A stretch of DNA of 64,000 nt. Origin: Micromonospora citrea (GTDB lineage: Bacteria; Actinomycetota; Actinomycetes; Mycobacteriales; Micromonosporaceae). Under the pieces are notes generated by a model, which saw only the letters and a list, made by a program, of their open reading frames with translations, did not search any database and was not told where the DNA came from. The stretch's first letter is position 1. Each line of letters opens with the position of its first letter. The translations under genes were made by a program, and so were the position numbers. Where the stretch lies: assembly GCF_900090315.1 (NCBI RefSeq), contig NZ_FMHZ01000002.1:2768501-2832500 (forward strand). Reading direction: 5' to 3'. Below are positions 8,615 through 16,749 of this stretch, one piece after another.

Positions 8615-9135
8615 CGGTACACCTCCTGCGGTTTCCGGCCGACCAGCTCGGCCAACTCGGGGGCGAGGGCGCGCAGCCTGCTGAGGGCGTGTCGCGTCTG
8701 GCTCTTGACGGTGCCGAGCCGGCAACCGAGCAGTACTGCGGTCTCGGCCTCGCTGCGGTCCTCGTAGTAGCGCAGCACCAGCACGGCCCGCTGCCGGACC
8801 GTCAACCGGTCCAGCGCCGCCCGCAGCGCCAGCCGCAGGTCGACGTCGTCGGGCGCGGCGGCCCGCTCGGGCAGCGCCGCGCCCAGTTGCTCGGGCGGGC
8901 GGGCCCGTCGCCACCGCCACCAGCTCGCGGCCTGCGTGTAGAGCACCCGGCGCAGGTACGCCCCCGGATCGTCGAGCCGTTCCCAACGCACGGCCACCCG
9001 GGCGAACGCCACCTGCACCAGATCCTCGGCGTGGTGCCGGTCGCCGGTGAGCAGGTAGGCGAACCGGGTCAGCCCGGTCGTCTCCTCGCGGACGAACTCG
9101 GCGAAGCCGGCTCGGGCGCGGTCCTCAGCAGTCAA
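8611..9135 (-). CDS. SigE-family RNA polymerase sigma factor
   Basis: 174 residues, an ECF-like factor of the actinobacterial SigE family. Region 2 (about residues 10-75) contains FAYLLTGDRHHAEDLVQVAF. Region 4 (about 105-160) contains LTVRQRAVLVLRYYEDRSE and the recognition helix LGTVKSQTRHALSRLRAL. The start is the TTG at 9135, because GAGGAGG sits eight bases upstream; longer versions from 9267 lack a ribosome site. The stop overlaps the ATG of the propeller membrane protein. The factor probably responds to an envelope signal relayed by that partner. Confidence 0.9.
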   Translation of the reverse strand: MTAEDRARAGFAEFVREETTGLTRFAYLLTGDRHHAEDLVQVAFARVAVRWERLDDPGAYLRRVLYTQAASWWRWRRARPPEQLGAALPERAAAPDDVDLRLALRAALDRLTVRQRAVLVLRYYEDRSEAETAVLLGCRLGTVKSQTRHALSRLRALAPELAELVGRKPQEVYR

Positions 9136-9339
9136 CGAACAGCCCTCCTCACCCAGGCAGACGCGGGCAGGGGTCGTCCCGGAGGGAACCCGCCCGCCGG
9201 CGGTCACCGCGACGGCGGTGACCGCCACCTGGTTCCGCAGCTCTTCCGCCCCGGCGGCGACCGGCACGACGCCCGCCGGGACGACGGCGCGACGGGGCGG
9301 GACGAGTCAAGCGGCGGGCCGGCGCGGCACGGACGCGGA

Positions 9340-10290
9340 TCAGTCGGGCAGCGGGCCGGCGTCGGCCGGGACGGCGGTGGACGCCGGTGGGACGCGACGG
9401 GCGCCGAGCACCACCACCGCGACGCCGGCCAGCAGCAGCGCCAGGCCGGGCAGGGCGGTGGCCCGGGGCAGCTGGCCCAGCCAGGCCCAGCCGATCAGGG
9501 CCGCCCCCGGCGCCTCCAGCAGGACCAGCACGCTGACGGTGGTCGCCGAGACGCGGCGCAGCGCGTAGTTGAACATCGAGTGCCCGAGCAGTTGGGCACC
9601 GGCCACCAGGGCGAGCACGGCGGCCCAGGTGCCGGCGTCGAAGCCGGTCAGCGGCACTCCGCCGACCAGGCAGACGACCAGCAGGAGCAGCGCGCAGACG
9701 CCGTAGCAGATGGTGGTGTACGTCGTGGTGCTGATCGTCGTGCGGGCCCGCTCGCCGAACGCGGTGTAGACCGCCGCGAACATGCCGCCGACCACCGCGA
9801 GCAGGTCGCCGGCGAAGGCCCGGCCCGAGACGGCGAAGTCGGCCCCGGTGGCGAGGGCCGCCCCGGCGACCGCCACGCCGATGCCGGCCCACACGGCCGG
9901 CGGCAGCCGGCGACCCTGGCCACGGGCGATCAGTCCCTGCCAGACCGGTTGGGTGGCGCCCAGCGCCGTCGCCGCGGCGACCGAGGTGAGCTGGGCGCTC
10001 GGCATCCAGGTGGCGAAGTGGGCGGCGAGCGCGACGCCGGACAGGACGCAGTAGAGCCCCTCGCGCCGCCCGGCGCCCACCGTCAGCGACCGGAACTCGG
10101 CCCGCCGCCGCCCGAGCGCGTACGGGCCGAGCACCGCGGCCGCGAGCAGGTTGCGCCAGAACGCGACGGCCAGCGCGGGCGCCGCCGCGAAGGCCACCAG
10201 CGGGGCGGACGACGAGACGGCCACGACGGCCAGGGCGAGCGCCCCGGTGGTCACCGGGTCGAGGGGCGGGCGGTGCGGTGCGGTGGACAC
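9340..10290 (-). CDS. EamA-family (DMT) transporter
   Basis: 316 residues, about ten hydrophobic helices arranged as two EamA repeats. The first repeat includes FWRNLLAAAVLGPYAL and ATALGATQPVWQGLI; the second includes AVYTAFGERAR and a long final set ending LPGLALLLAGVAVVVLGARR. Members export amino acids, nucleotides or other small metabolites. I chose the GTG at 10290, nine bases after GAGGA; an in-frame TTG directly after the GAGGA is too close to be used. Its start region faces the HAD gene, which is divergent. Substrate unknown. Confidence 0.87.
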   Translation of the reverse strand: MSTAPHRPPLDPVTTGALALAVVAVSSSAPLVAFAAAPALAVAFWRNLLAAAVLGPYALGRRRAEFRSLTVGAGRREGLYCVLSGVALAAHFATWMPSAQLTSVAAATALGATQPVWQGLIARGQGRRLPPAVWAGIGVAVAGAALATGADFAVSGRAFAGDLLAVVGGMFAAVYTAFGERARTTISTTTYTTICYGVCALLLLVVCLVGGVPLTGFDAGTWAAVLALVAGAQLLGHSMFNYALRRVSATTVSVLVLLEAPGAALIGWAWLGQLPRATALPGLALLLAGVAVVVLGARRVPPASTAVPADAGPLPD

Positions 10291-10396
10291 GGGGAGCAAT
10301 CCTCACATGACGCCGGCCAGCACGGACCGTCAACGCTCGGTTACGATCACGGCTGTCCGCGCCGGCGACCCCTCGACCGCCCGGAGGCGCTCCCCC

Positions 10397-11116
10397 ATGC
10401 CCACCTTCCAGGCGGTGCTGTTCGACTTCTTCGGCACGCTGACCCGTTCCGTGCAGCGGGGCGAGGCGCACCGGTCGACCGCCGAGCTGCTCGGATGCCC
10501 GCCCGGCGTCCTCGTCGACGTGCTCGACCGCACCTTCTACGAACGTGCCTGCGGGCGGTTCGGCAACGCCGAGGCGACCCTGCGCTGGGTGTGCGAGCAG
10601 GTCGGCGTACGTCCCTCCGACGACGCGGTCCGCTCGGCGGTGGCCTCCCGCCACCGGGCCGTACGCGCCGACACCCGGCTGCGGGACGAGGCGGTGCCCA
10701 TGCTGGCCGCGCTGCGCCGCCACGGCCTGCGGACGGGGGTGATCAGCGACTGCACGCACGAACTGCCGGCGTTCCTGCCCCAACTGCCGGTCGCCCCGCT
10801 GCTCGACGTCCGGGTCTTCTCGGTGCAGGTCGGCCGCTGCAAGCCGGATCCGGCGCTCTACCAGGCGGCGTGCCGGCGGCTCGGCGTGGCCGCCGCGGAC
10901 TGCCTCTACGTCGGCGACGGCGGCAGCCAGGAACTGACCGGGGCGGAACGGGCCGGCATGACCGCGGTGCGGCTGGCCGCGCCGGACCTGGCCGAGCACA
11001 TGGTGTTCAACGCCGACGCGGCGTGGCGCGGGCCGGTGCTGCGCTCGCTCGACGAGGTGGTCGACCTGGTCTCCCGGGCGGTGGACGCGCCGGTGCCGGC
11101 CGGCTGCGGCACCTGA
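10397..11116 (+). CDS. HAD-superfamily hydrolase
   Basis: 239 residues. Motif I is LFDFFGTLT, with the nucleophile Asp present but the second Asp of DxD replaced by Phe. This pattern is seen in the haloacid-dehalogenase-type branch, so phosphatase activity is not certain. Motif II is GVISDCT, motif III is CKPDPALY (Lys), and motif IV is LYVGDGGSQELTGAERAGM. A helical cap lies between motifs I and II. The ATG at 10397 starts directly at the first strand. The downstream 3' region is a repeat array. Likely a phosphatase or dehalogenase on a small substrate. Confidence 0.85.
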   Translation: MPTFQAVLFDFFGTLTRSVQRGEAHRSTAELLGCPPGVLVDVLDRTFYERACGRFGNAEATLRWVCEQVGVRPSDDAVRSAVASRHRAVRADTRLRDEAVPMLAALRRHGLRTGVISDCTHELPAFLPQLPVAPLLDVRVFSVQVGRCKPDPALYQAACRRLGVAAADCLYVGDGGSQELTGAERAGMTAVRLAAPDLAEHMVFNADAAWRGPVLRSLDEVVDLVSRAVDAPVPAGCGT

Positions 11117-11165
11117 CCCGCGCCCCGGCCCACGCGCGGGCGGGTCGGCGGGGACGGTGAGGCGG

Positions 11166-11340
11166 GCGGACGCGGCACGGGCGGGCCAGCGGCGGCGGAC
11201 GCGGCGCGGGCGGGTCGGCGGCGGCGGACGCGGGGCGGGCGGCTCAGCGGCGGCGGACGCGAATGCGGCGGGGACGGCGGGGTGGATGGGTCAGCGGCGG
11301 CGGACGCGAATGCGGCGGGGACGGCGGGGTGGACGGGTCA
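11166..11340. repeat. 29-bp repeats followed by 47-bp repeats
   Basis: Units with a 29-bp period (marked by GCGGACGCGG at 11166, 11195, 11224 and 11253) pass into a 47-bp period. The trinucleotide TCA, the complement of a TGA stop, recurs at 11244, 11291 and 11338. The last of these is the real stop of the minus-strand gene beginning at 11847, so the 47-bp unit is a duplicate of that gene's extreme 3' end. Confidence 0.85.
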
Positions 11341-11847
11341 GCGGCGGCGAACGCGGTGCAGGCGGAACGGCTTGCGGGTCGCGCGGACCACCGGCGCCTC
11401 CCGGGGCACCTCCGCGAGCGAGCCGGCGGGCAGTTCGGCCCCGGCGAGCGGATCACCGGCCGGGGTCAGCCGGTTGAGCGCGCAGCCGTCGGCCGCCCAG
11501 CGGGCCACCAGCTCGGCGGTCGGCCCGGGCGCGTTCAGCCGCTTCGCGGCCACCAGCGGGGCGGTGGTCTCCCAGTGCTCGGTGCCCGGCGCCAGGCGGC
11601 TCACCCGGGCCGGCCAGGTGACGATCCGCCCGCCGTGGTCGCCGCGCAGGGTGACCTGGGCTTCCGTGGCGTCGGCCAGCCCCGGCGCGGACTGCTCGCC
11701 CGGGCCGCTGACCACGAAGAGCGCGCCCTCCAGGGGCACGCACCAGAGCGCGAGCGCCGGCCCGCCGGGCACGCTCACCCAGGCCACGGCGGCCTTCTTC
11801 ATCGCCTCGTCGACCAGCGGCGTGCTGGTCCGGTCCGCGTCGGTCAC
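11338..11847 (-). CDS. Conserved hypothetical protein
   Basis: 169 residues, soluble, no signal peptide. The central part (LVDEAMKKAAVAWVSVPGG, FVVSGPGEQSAPGL, VTLRGDHGGRIVTWPARVSRL) looks like a small beta-barrel protein of the pyridoxamine-oxidase-like fold seen in many actinobacterial hypotheticals; I cannot assign a cofactor. The C-terminus is very basic (RLHRVRRR). The GTG start at 11847 follows GGAGG at proper distance; longer upstream reading has no start support. The stop codon lies inside the 47-bp repeat array, so the C-terminal length may vary between strains. Confidence 0.7.
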   Translation of the reverse strand: MTDADRTSTPLVDEAMKKAAVAWVSVPGGPALALWCVPLEGALFVVSGPGEQSAPGLADATEAQVTLRGDHGGRIVTWPARVSRLAPGTEHWETTAPLVAAKRLNAPGPTAELVARWAADGCALNRLTPAGDPLAGAELPAGSLAEVPREAPVVRATRKPFRLHRVRRR

Positions 11848-12011
11848 ACCGGCATCCTCCCGCACCCGCCCCGGCTCCGTCAGCGCCGCCCGGCTCCCGG
11901 CCGCGTCGCGGCACGGGTCGCGCGGGGTTCCACAGGTCCGAGCACGCGGAACGCGGCCCGCGCGCGGCCTTCCCAGAACCCACCGCGACCTCCAGCCGAG
12001 CTGACGAACCC

Positions 12012-12881
12012 TCAGCCGACGAACGGGGGGACCATGATCTCGCCCCGGGCCACCGGCATCACGTCGCCGGCCACGGTGGCGCCGACGGCCTGGCCGCCGG
12101 CGGCGGTCACCGTGCAGGCCAGCACGGACGGGCGGTTGATCTCGACGCCCTGGTGGACGGTGTACGCCGCGCGCCCGTCGGCGGGCAGCAGGCCGCTGGC
12201 GACCAGCCACACCCCGAGGCCCAGGGCGGCCGAACCGGTTCCCGGGTCCTCCGGCACGCCGACCCCGGGAACGAAGACCCGGGCGTGCGCGGTTTGCGCC
12301 GCGGCGTCCCAGGAGAAGACGCTGACGTGCTCGACTCCGTATCGCTGTGCCGCCGCCGCGTTGACCCGGGCGCGGGCGACCGCGTCCGGACGGACCGGAA
12401 GGTAGGGAAACTCCAACCCGCAGCCGGCCACCCGGGGCGCCGGGCCGGCGTGGTCGTCCGCGCTGAGCCCCGCCATCTCCAGCAACGGCTCCGGATCCAG
12501 CTCGGGGCCGAGGGTGGGGACGCCGCCGGTCAGCGTGGCCCCGGTCGCGGTCACCTCGATCGGCAACACGCCCGCGCCGCACTCCTGGGTGACCTGCCCC
12601 ACGCCGAACATGCCCCGGCGGCTCGCCGTCACCGCCGCGCCGACGCTGGGATGCCCCGCGAAGGGCAGTTCCTCGACGGGGGTGAAGATGCGGGCCCGGT
12701 AGGTGGCGCCGACCTGGGTGGGCGGGAGGACGAACACCGTCTCGGAGAGGTTGAACTCACGCGCGAGCGCCTGCATCTGATCGGTGGCCAGCGCTTCGGC
12801 GCCGAACACCACGGCCAGCGGGTTGCCGGCGAACGGGCGGTCGGTGAAGACGTCCACGATCTCGTAGGCCAAGGTCGACAT
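12012..12881 (-). CDS. PhzF-family isomerase/epimerase-like protein
   Basis: 289 residues with two similar alpha/beta halves, as in PhzF and diaminopimelate-epimerase-fold enzymes. Visible are VDVFTDRPFAGNPLAVV at the N-terminus, LSETVFV with the acidic catalytic Glu near residue 47, LPFAGHPSVGAA, and the second-half signature EDPGTGSAALGLG. The true reaction in most homologues is unknown. The ATG at 12881 has TAGTGT eight bases upstream and no ribosome site, so the transcript is probably leaderless. It diverges from the CBS-domain gene with only 33 bp between start codons. The 3' neighbour is 160 bp away on the same strand. Confidence 0.9.
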   Translation of the reverse strand: MSTLAYEIVDVFTDRPFAGNPLAVVFGAEALATDQMQALAREFNLSETVFVLPPTQVGATYRARIFTPVEELPFAGHPSVGAAVTASRRGMFGVGQVTQECGAGVLPIEVTATGATLTGGVPTLGPELDPEPLLEMAGLSADDHAGPAPRVAGCGLEFPYLPVRPDAVARARVNAAAAQRYGVEHVSVFSWDAAAQTAHARVFVPGVGVPEDPGTGSAALGLGVWLVASGLLPADGRAAYTVHQGVEINRPSVLACTVTAAGGQAVGATVAGDVMPVARGEIMVPPFVG

Positions 12882-12889
12882 GTTGATAG

Positions 12890-12907
12890 ACACTAGGCGC
12901 TTAGGCT
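12890..12907. promoter_or_regulatory. Back-to-back divergent -10 elements
   Basis: On the minus strand TAGTGT (12890-12895) stands eight bases before the PhzF ATG. On the plus strand TAGGCT (12902-12907) stands seven bases before the GTG at 12915. The two hexamers are separated by six bases. Neither gene has a ribosome site. Confidence 0.5.
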
Positions 12908-12914
12908 GGTGCCC

Positions 12915-14198
12915 GTGAGCACGCCGACCCGGATCTACATCGCCCGGCTCGCCGGGGTCGCCGTCTTCGACCCCAACGGCGACCAGGTGGGCCGGGTCCG
13001 CGACGCGGTGGCCCGGCTGCGCCCGACGCAGCGCCCGCCGGAGGTGGTCGGGCTGGTCGCGGAGATGCCGATGCGGCGGCGCATCTTCCTCTCCATCAAC
13101 CGGATCACCTCCATCGACTCGGACGCGATCGTGCTCGGCACCGGGACGCTCAACCTGCGCCGCTTCGAGAAGCGCCCGAACGAGCTGCTCGTGCTCCAGG
13201 AACTGCTCGACCGGCGGGTGCAGGTCGAGCCGGGCGGGCAGGCGGGCTCGGTCGTCGACGTGGCGATGGAGTGCAGCCGGGGCGGCGAGTGGTCGCTGAC
13301 CAGGGTGGCCGTACGCGAGCAGACCGGCCGGCTGACCCGCCGGGGCCACCTGCACCAGGTGGAGTGGGAGCGGGTACGCGGGCTCAGCGGCATCGCCGAC
13401 AGCCGGGGCACCGCCAACCTGCTCGCGGTGCTGGAGGACATGCGCCCGGCCGACCTCGCCAACGCCCTGCAGGATCTCCCCGACGCCCGGCGCAACGAGG
13501 TCGCCGCCGCGCTCGACGACGAGCGTCTGGCGGACGTGCTGAGCGAGCTGCCGGAGCACGACCAGGTGGAGATCCTGGCCGCGCTGGACCGGGAGCGGGC
13601 CGCCGACGTGCTGGAGGAGATGGATCCGGACGACGCGGCCGACCTGCTCAGCGAGCTGCCCCCGCCGGAGCAGGACGTGCTGCTCGACCTGATGCAGCCG
13701 GACGAGGCCGACCCGGTCCGTCAGCTCCTCAAGTACACGCCGGGCACGGCGGGCAGCGTGATGACCTCCGAGCCGGTCATCCTGCCGCCGGACGCCACCG
13801 TCGCCGAGGCCCTGGCGCGGATCCGGGAGCCGCAGCTCTCCCCCGCGATCGCCGCGCAGGTCTTCGTGTCCCGGGCGCCGATGACCACGCCGACCGGCCG
13901 TTACCTCGGCATGGTGCACTTCCAGCGGCTGCTCCGGGAGCCGCCGGCCGACCTGCTCGGCGGGGTGGTGGTCAACGACATCGACCCGCTGCGGGCGGCC
14001 ACCCCGCTGCCGGAGATCACCCGCCGGATGGCCACGTACGACCTGGTCGCCATGCCGGTGGTCGACCGCAACAACCGGCTGGTCGGCGCGGTCACGGTCG
14101 ACGACGTGCTGGACCACCTGCTGCCCCGGGACTGGCGGGACCGGGACGCCACAGCGGGCCCGAGCACCACCGAGCCGGTGGGCGGCACGGATGGCTGA
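12915..14198 (+). CDS. PRC-barrel / MgtE_N / CBS-pair protein
   Basis: 427 residues, no membrane helix. Residues about 1-85 look like a PRC-barrel (IYIARLAGVAVFDPNGDQVG). A second small domain lies at 85-150. An MgtE N-terminal superhelix follows at about 160-280 (ADVLSELPEHDQVEILAALD, DVLEEMDPDDAADLLSELP), then a CBS pair (about 283-410) including GSVMTSEPVILPPDATVAEAL and YDLVAMPVVDRNNRLVGAV. This is the cytosolic regulatory half of MgtE Mg2+ channels without the pore, so a Mg2+ or nucleotide sensor is likely. The next gene (DUF1003) overlaps by eight bases and may encode its membrane partner. A GTG at 12909 is an alternative start. Confidence 0.88.
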   Translation: MSTPTRIYIARLAGVAVFDPNGDQVGRVRDAVARLRPTQRPPEVVGLVAEMPMRRRIFLSINRITSIDSDAIVLGTGTLNLRRFEKRPNELLVLQELLDRRVQVEPGGQAGSVVDVAMECSRGGEWSLTRVAVREQTGRLTRRGHLHQVEWERVRGLSGIADSRGTANLLAVLEDMRPADLANALQDLPDARRNEVAAALDDERLADVLSELPEHDQVEILAALDRERAADVLEEMDPDDAADLLSELPPPEQDVLLDLMQPDEADPVRQLLKYTPGTAGSVMTSEPVILPPDATVAEALARIREPQLSPAIAAQVFVSRAPMTTPTGRYLGMVHFQRLLREPPADLLGGVVVNDIDPLRAATPLPEITRRMATYDLVAMPVVDRNNRLVGAVTVDDVLDHLLPRDWRDRDATAGPSTTEPVGGTDG

Positions 14199-14808
14199 CG
14201 GGCGGCGGGCGCAGCGGCTCGACCAGCCGCGCGAGCCCCGGGGCGTCAAGCTGCCCCGGTTCGACCCGGAGGCGTTCGGGCGGTGGTCCGAGGGGATCGC
14301 CCGGGGGATGGGCACCGCGAACTTCATCGTCTACATGACGATCGTGATCGCGCTGTGGTTCGGCTGGAACACCCTGGCCCCGGCGCACCTGCGCTTCGAC
14401 CCGTACACCTTCACGTTCCTGACCCTGATGCTGTCCCTGCAGGCCAGCTACGCGGCCCCGCTGATCCTGCTGGCGCAGAACCGGCAGGCGGACCGGGACC
14501 GGGTCTCCCTGGAGGAGGACCGCCGGCGGGCGACCATGCAGAAGGCCGACACGGAGTACCTGGCCCGGGAGATCGCCGCGCTGCGCAACGCGATGGGCGA
14601 GGTGGCCACCCGGGACTTCCTCCGTTCGGAACTGGCCCGGCTGGCCGAGGAACTGGACGAGGCGAGCCACCGCCGGCAGCGGCTGGAGCGCCGTCAGCAG
14701 GAGCGGGCGACGCAGCAGGAGACGGGCGGGGAGGGCCTGGACGAGCCCCGCGACGACCTGGACGGCGACTGGTCCCGGGACGGCCGGCCCGAGGTCCGGG
14801 ACGCGTGA
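14191..14808 (+). CDS. DUF1003 membrane protein
   Basis: 205 residues. A hydrophilic N-terminus with basic character precedes two membrane helices (about 47-65 and 75-95; NFIVYMTIVIALWFGWN and FLTLMLSLQASYAAPLILLAQ). A long charged coiled-coil tail follows. The AQNRQADRDR and DTEYLAREIAALR segments are typical of DUF1003. The ATG lies inside the last codons of the CBS/MgtE_N gene, so translation is coupled. The pairing of these two families suggests a Mg2+-responsive membrane complex, which is an inference from neighbourhood only. Confidence 0.9.
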   Translation: MADGRRAQRLDQPREPRGVKLPRFDPEAFGRWSEGIARGMGTANFIVYMTIVIALWFGWNTLAPAHLRFDPYTFTFLTLMLSLQASYAAPLILLAQNRQADRDRVSLEEDRRRATMQKADTEYLAREIAALRNAMGEVATRDFLRSELARLAEELDEASHRRQRLERRQQERATQQETGGEGLDEPRDDLDGDWSRDGRPEVRDA

Positions 14809-14845
14809 AACGCCGCTCGCCCCAAGGGGCCGGGTGAGCGGCGTT
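14809..14845 (+). terminator. Hairpin terminator after DUF1003 gene
   Basis: AACGCCGCTC pairs with GAGCGGCGTT across a 17-nt loop that itself contains a small GCCCC/GGGGC stem. It starts directly at the stop codon. Confidence 0.7.
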
Positions 14846-14951
14846 CGCCTCGATCGTCCCACTTCGCCCCGTACGTCGTCCACCCCCAACCGCGGTCATC
14901 GATTCGCTCACACCGGGCCCCGCTGGCGGCGGTGCGGGGTGGCCGCCGACG

Positions 14952-14957
14952 TAGCAT
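14952..14957 (+). promoter_or_regulatory. Probable -10 element of mrp
   Basis: TAGCAT stands seven bases before the mrp ATG. No ribosome site is seen, so leaderless initiation is likely. Confidence 0.45.
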
Positions 14958-14964
14958 TGCGGGC

Positions 14965-16113
14965 ATGTCAGCACCCGTCAGCACCGTCTCCGACGCGATC
15001 CAGGCCGCGCTGGCCACCGTCAACGACCCGGAGATCCGCCGGCCCATCACCGAACTCGGAATGGTCCGCTCCGCCGAGGTCGGCGACGACGGCGTCGTAC
15101 GGGTCGAGCTGTTGCTCACCGTCGCCGGCTGCCCGCTGAAGGACAAGCTGCGCTCGGACATCACCGCCGCGGTCGGCGCGGTGCCCGGGGTGACCGGCGT
15201 GGAGATCGAGTTCGGCGTGATGAGCCCCGAGCAGCGCCAGGAGCTCCAGTCGAAGCTGCGCGGCGGCGGCGCCTCCCAGGAGCCGGTCATCCCGTTCGCC
15301 CAGCCCGGCTCCCGCACCCGCGTCTACGCGGTCGCCAGCGGCAAGGGCGGCGTCGGCAAGTCCAGCGTGACGGTCAACCTGGCCGCCGCCCTGGCCGCCC
15401 GCGGGCTCTCCGTCGGCGTGGTCGACGCCGACATCTACGGCCACTCGGTGCCCCGGATGCTCGGCGCGGACGGCCGCCCGACCCGCGTCGAAGACATGAT
15501 CATGCCGCCGCAGTCGCACGGCGTGAAGGTCATCTCGATCGGCATGTTCACCGCCGGCAACGCCGCCGTGGTGTGGCGCGGCCCGATGCTGCACCGGGCG
15601 CTGCAGCAGTTCCTCGCCGACGTCTACTGGGGCGACCTGGACGTGCTGCTGCTCGACCTGCCGCCGGGCACCGGCGACGTGGCCATCTCGCTGGCCCAAC
15701 TGCTGCCCAACTCCGAGATCCTGGTCGTCACGACGCCGCAGGCCGCCGCCGCCGAGGTGGCGGAGCGGGCCGGCGCGATCGCCCTGCAGACCCACCAGCG
15801 CGTCGTCGGCGTCATCGAGAACATGTCGTGGCTGGAGCTGCCGGACGGCTCCCGGATGGAGGTCTTCGGCGCCGGTGGCGGCCAGACGATCGCCGAGTCG
15901 CTGACCAAGACCATCGGCGCCCAGGTGCCGCTGCTCGGGCAGGTCCCGCTCGACACCCGCGTCCGCGAGGCCGGCGACGAGGGCACGCCGATCGTGCTGG
16001 CCGAGCCGGAGTCGCCGGCCGCGAAGGCGCTGGGCCAGGTCGCCGACCGGCTCGCCCTGCGGCGGGAGTCGCTGCTCGGCAAGCCGCTGGGCCTCAAGCC
16101 CGCCGGCCGCTGA
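14965..16113 (+). CDS. mrp: Mrp/NBP35-family ATPase (Fe-S carrier)
   Basis: 382 residues. An N-terminal MIP18/DUF59 domain (about 1-95; AALATVNDPEIRRPITELGM, CPLKDKL) is followed by a ParA-like ATPase. Its deviant Walker A is SGKGGVGKSS, with DADIYG, then LDLPPGTGD (Walker B) and ENMSW. The family carries and transfers [4Fe-4S] clusters. The Cys-x-x-Cys usually found after the ENMS motif is absent here (ENMSWLELPDGSRMEVFGAG), so cluster binding must use other residues or the protein differs in role. It converges on tatB, with two hairpins between. Confidence 0.92.
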   Translation: MSAPVSTVSDAIQAALATVNDPEIRRPITELGMVRSAEVGDDGVVRVELLLTVAGCPLKDKLRSDITAAVGAVPGVTGVEIEFGVMSPEQRQELQSKLRGGGASQEPVIPFAQPGSRTRVYAVASGKGGVGKSSVTVNLAAALAARGLSVGVVDADIYGHSVPRMLGADGRPTRVEDMIMPPQSHGVKVISIGMFTAGNAAVVWRGPMLHRALQQFLADVYWGDLDVLLLDLPPGTGDVAISLAQLLPNSEILVVTTPQAAAAEVAERAGAIALQTHQRVVGVIENMSWLELPDGSRMEVFGAGGGQTIAESLTKTIGAQVPLLGQVPLDTRVREAGDEGTPIVLAEPESPAAKALGQVADRLALRRESLLGKPLGLKPAGR

Positions 16114-16152
16114 CCGCCCGCCGGCCGCCGCCGGCGCTGTCGCCACCCGACC

Positions 16153-16184
16153 GGGGGCGGCGTTCCCCCGGGAGCGCCGCCCCC
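16153..16184. terminator. Hairpin between mrp and tatB
   Basis: A perfect 10-bp stem (GGGGGCGGCG / CGCCGCCCCC) with a 12-nt loop, in the space between convergent genes. It probably serves mrp. Confidence 0.7.
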
Positions 16185-16194
16185 GTCGCCGTAC

Positions 16195-16222
16195 GGCCCC
16201 CTCTCCGCGCGGAGAGGGGGCC
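16195..16222. terminator. Second hairpin between mrp and tatB
   Basis: A perfect 28-nt palindrome (GGCCCCCTCTCCGC and its complement) with no unpaired loop bases. It lies nearest the tatB stop and is likely its terminator. Confidence 0.7.
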
Positions 16223-16255
16223 CGGGCGCAGGTGTGGTGGAGCGGGCCGAGGGGC

Positions 16256-16675
16256 TCAGGTGGCGTCGTCGTAGCTGACGCGCGGGGCGGGGGCCGGAGC
16301 GCCACCGGTGGCGGTGGCCGGACGGCCGGTCGACCGCAGGTCGGCGGCGGAGGCGACGTCCTTCAGCTCGTTGTGCACGCCGGTGACGTCCGCGCGGAGG
16401 TTGTCGTAGACGCCCTGCAGCGGCTTCCGGATCGCCTGCTCGTCCTCCTCGCTGAGCAGGTGCTTGCGGATGAACGCCTTGGGGTGCAGATCCTCCAGCT
16501 GGATGTCGGTGCCCAGCTCGCGGCTCAGGTCGGTGGTGGCGCTGCGGGCCATCGTGCGCAGGTTACGCACCATGCGCAGGCCGTCGCTGATCACCGTGGG
16601 CAGCCGGTCACCGAAGATCAGCAGCGCCAGGAGCAGCAGCGCACCGATCTCCCACCAGTTCAGGTTGTCGAACAC
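16256..16675 (-). CDS. tatB: Sec-independent translocase subunit TatB
   Basis: 139 residues with the TatA/B layout: one N-terminal membrane helix (WWEIGALLLLALLIFGD, residues 7-23), the following amphipathic helix with the conserved Pro (DRLPTVISDGLRMVRNLRTMAR), then a charged, finally Pro/Ala-rich tail. The acidic residue in the membrane segment and the length suit TatB better than TatA. It lies downstream of htrA on the same strand with 74 bp between them, the order known from other actinobacteria. It acts in export of folded twin-arginine proteins. Confidence 0.88.
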   Translation of the reverse strand: MFDNLNWWEIGALLLLALLIFGDRLPTVISDGLRMVRNLRTMARSATTDLSRELGTDIQLEDLHPKAFIRKHLLSEEDEQAIRKPLQGVYDNLRADVTGVHNELKDVASAADLRSTGRPATATGGAPAPAPRVSYDDAT

Positions 16676-16749
16676 TGCGCGGGCCTCCTCTCGGCGTCAG
16701 AGCAAGACTACGCACGTCGGACGCCGCACGGGGAGGGGGTGAGCGGCCC

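Noticed and set aside
11848..12582. Long minus-strand frame upstream of the 169-residue protein
   Set aside because: It overlaps the PhzF gene in antisense and has random composition. The GTG at 11847 has a good ribosome site.
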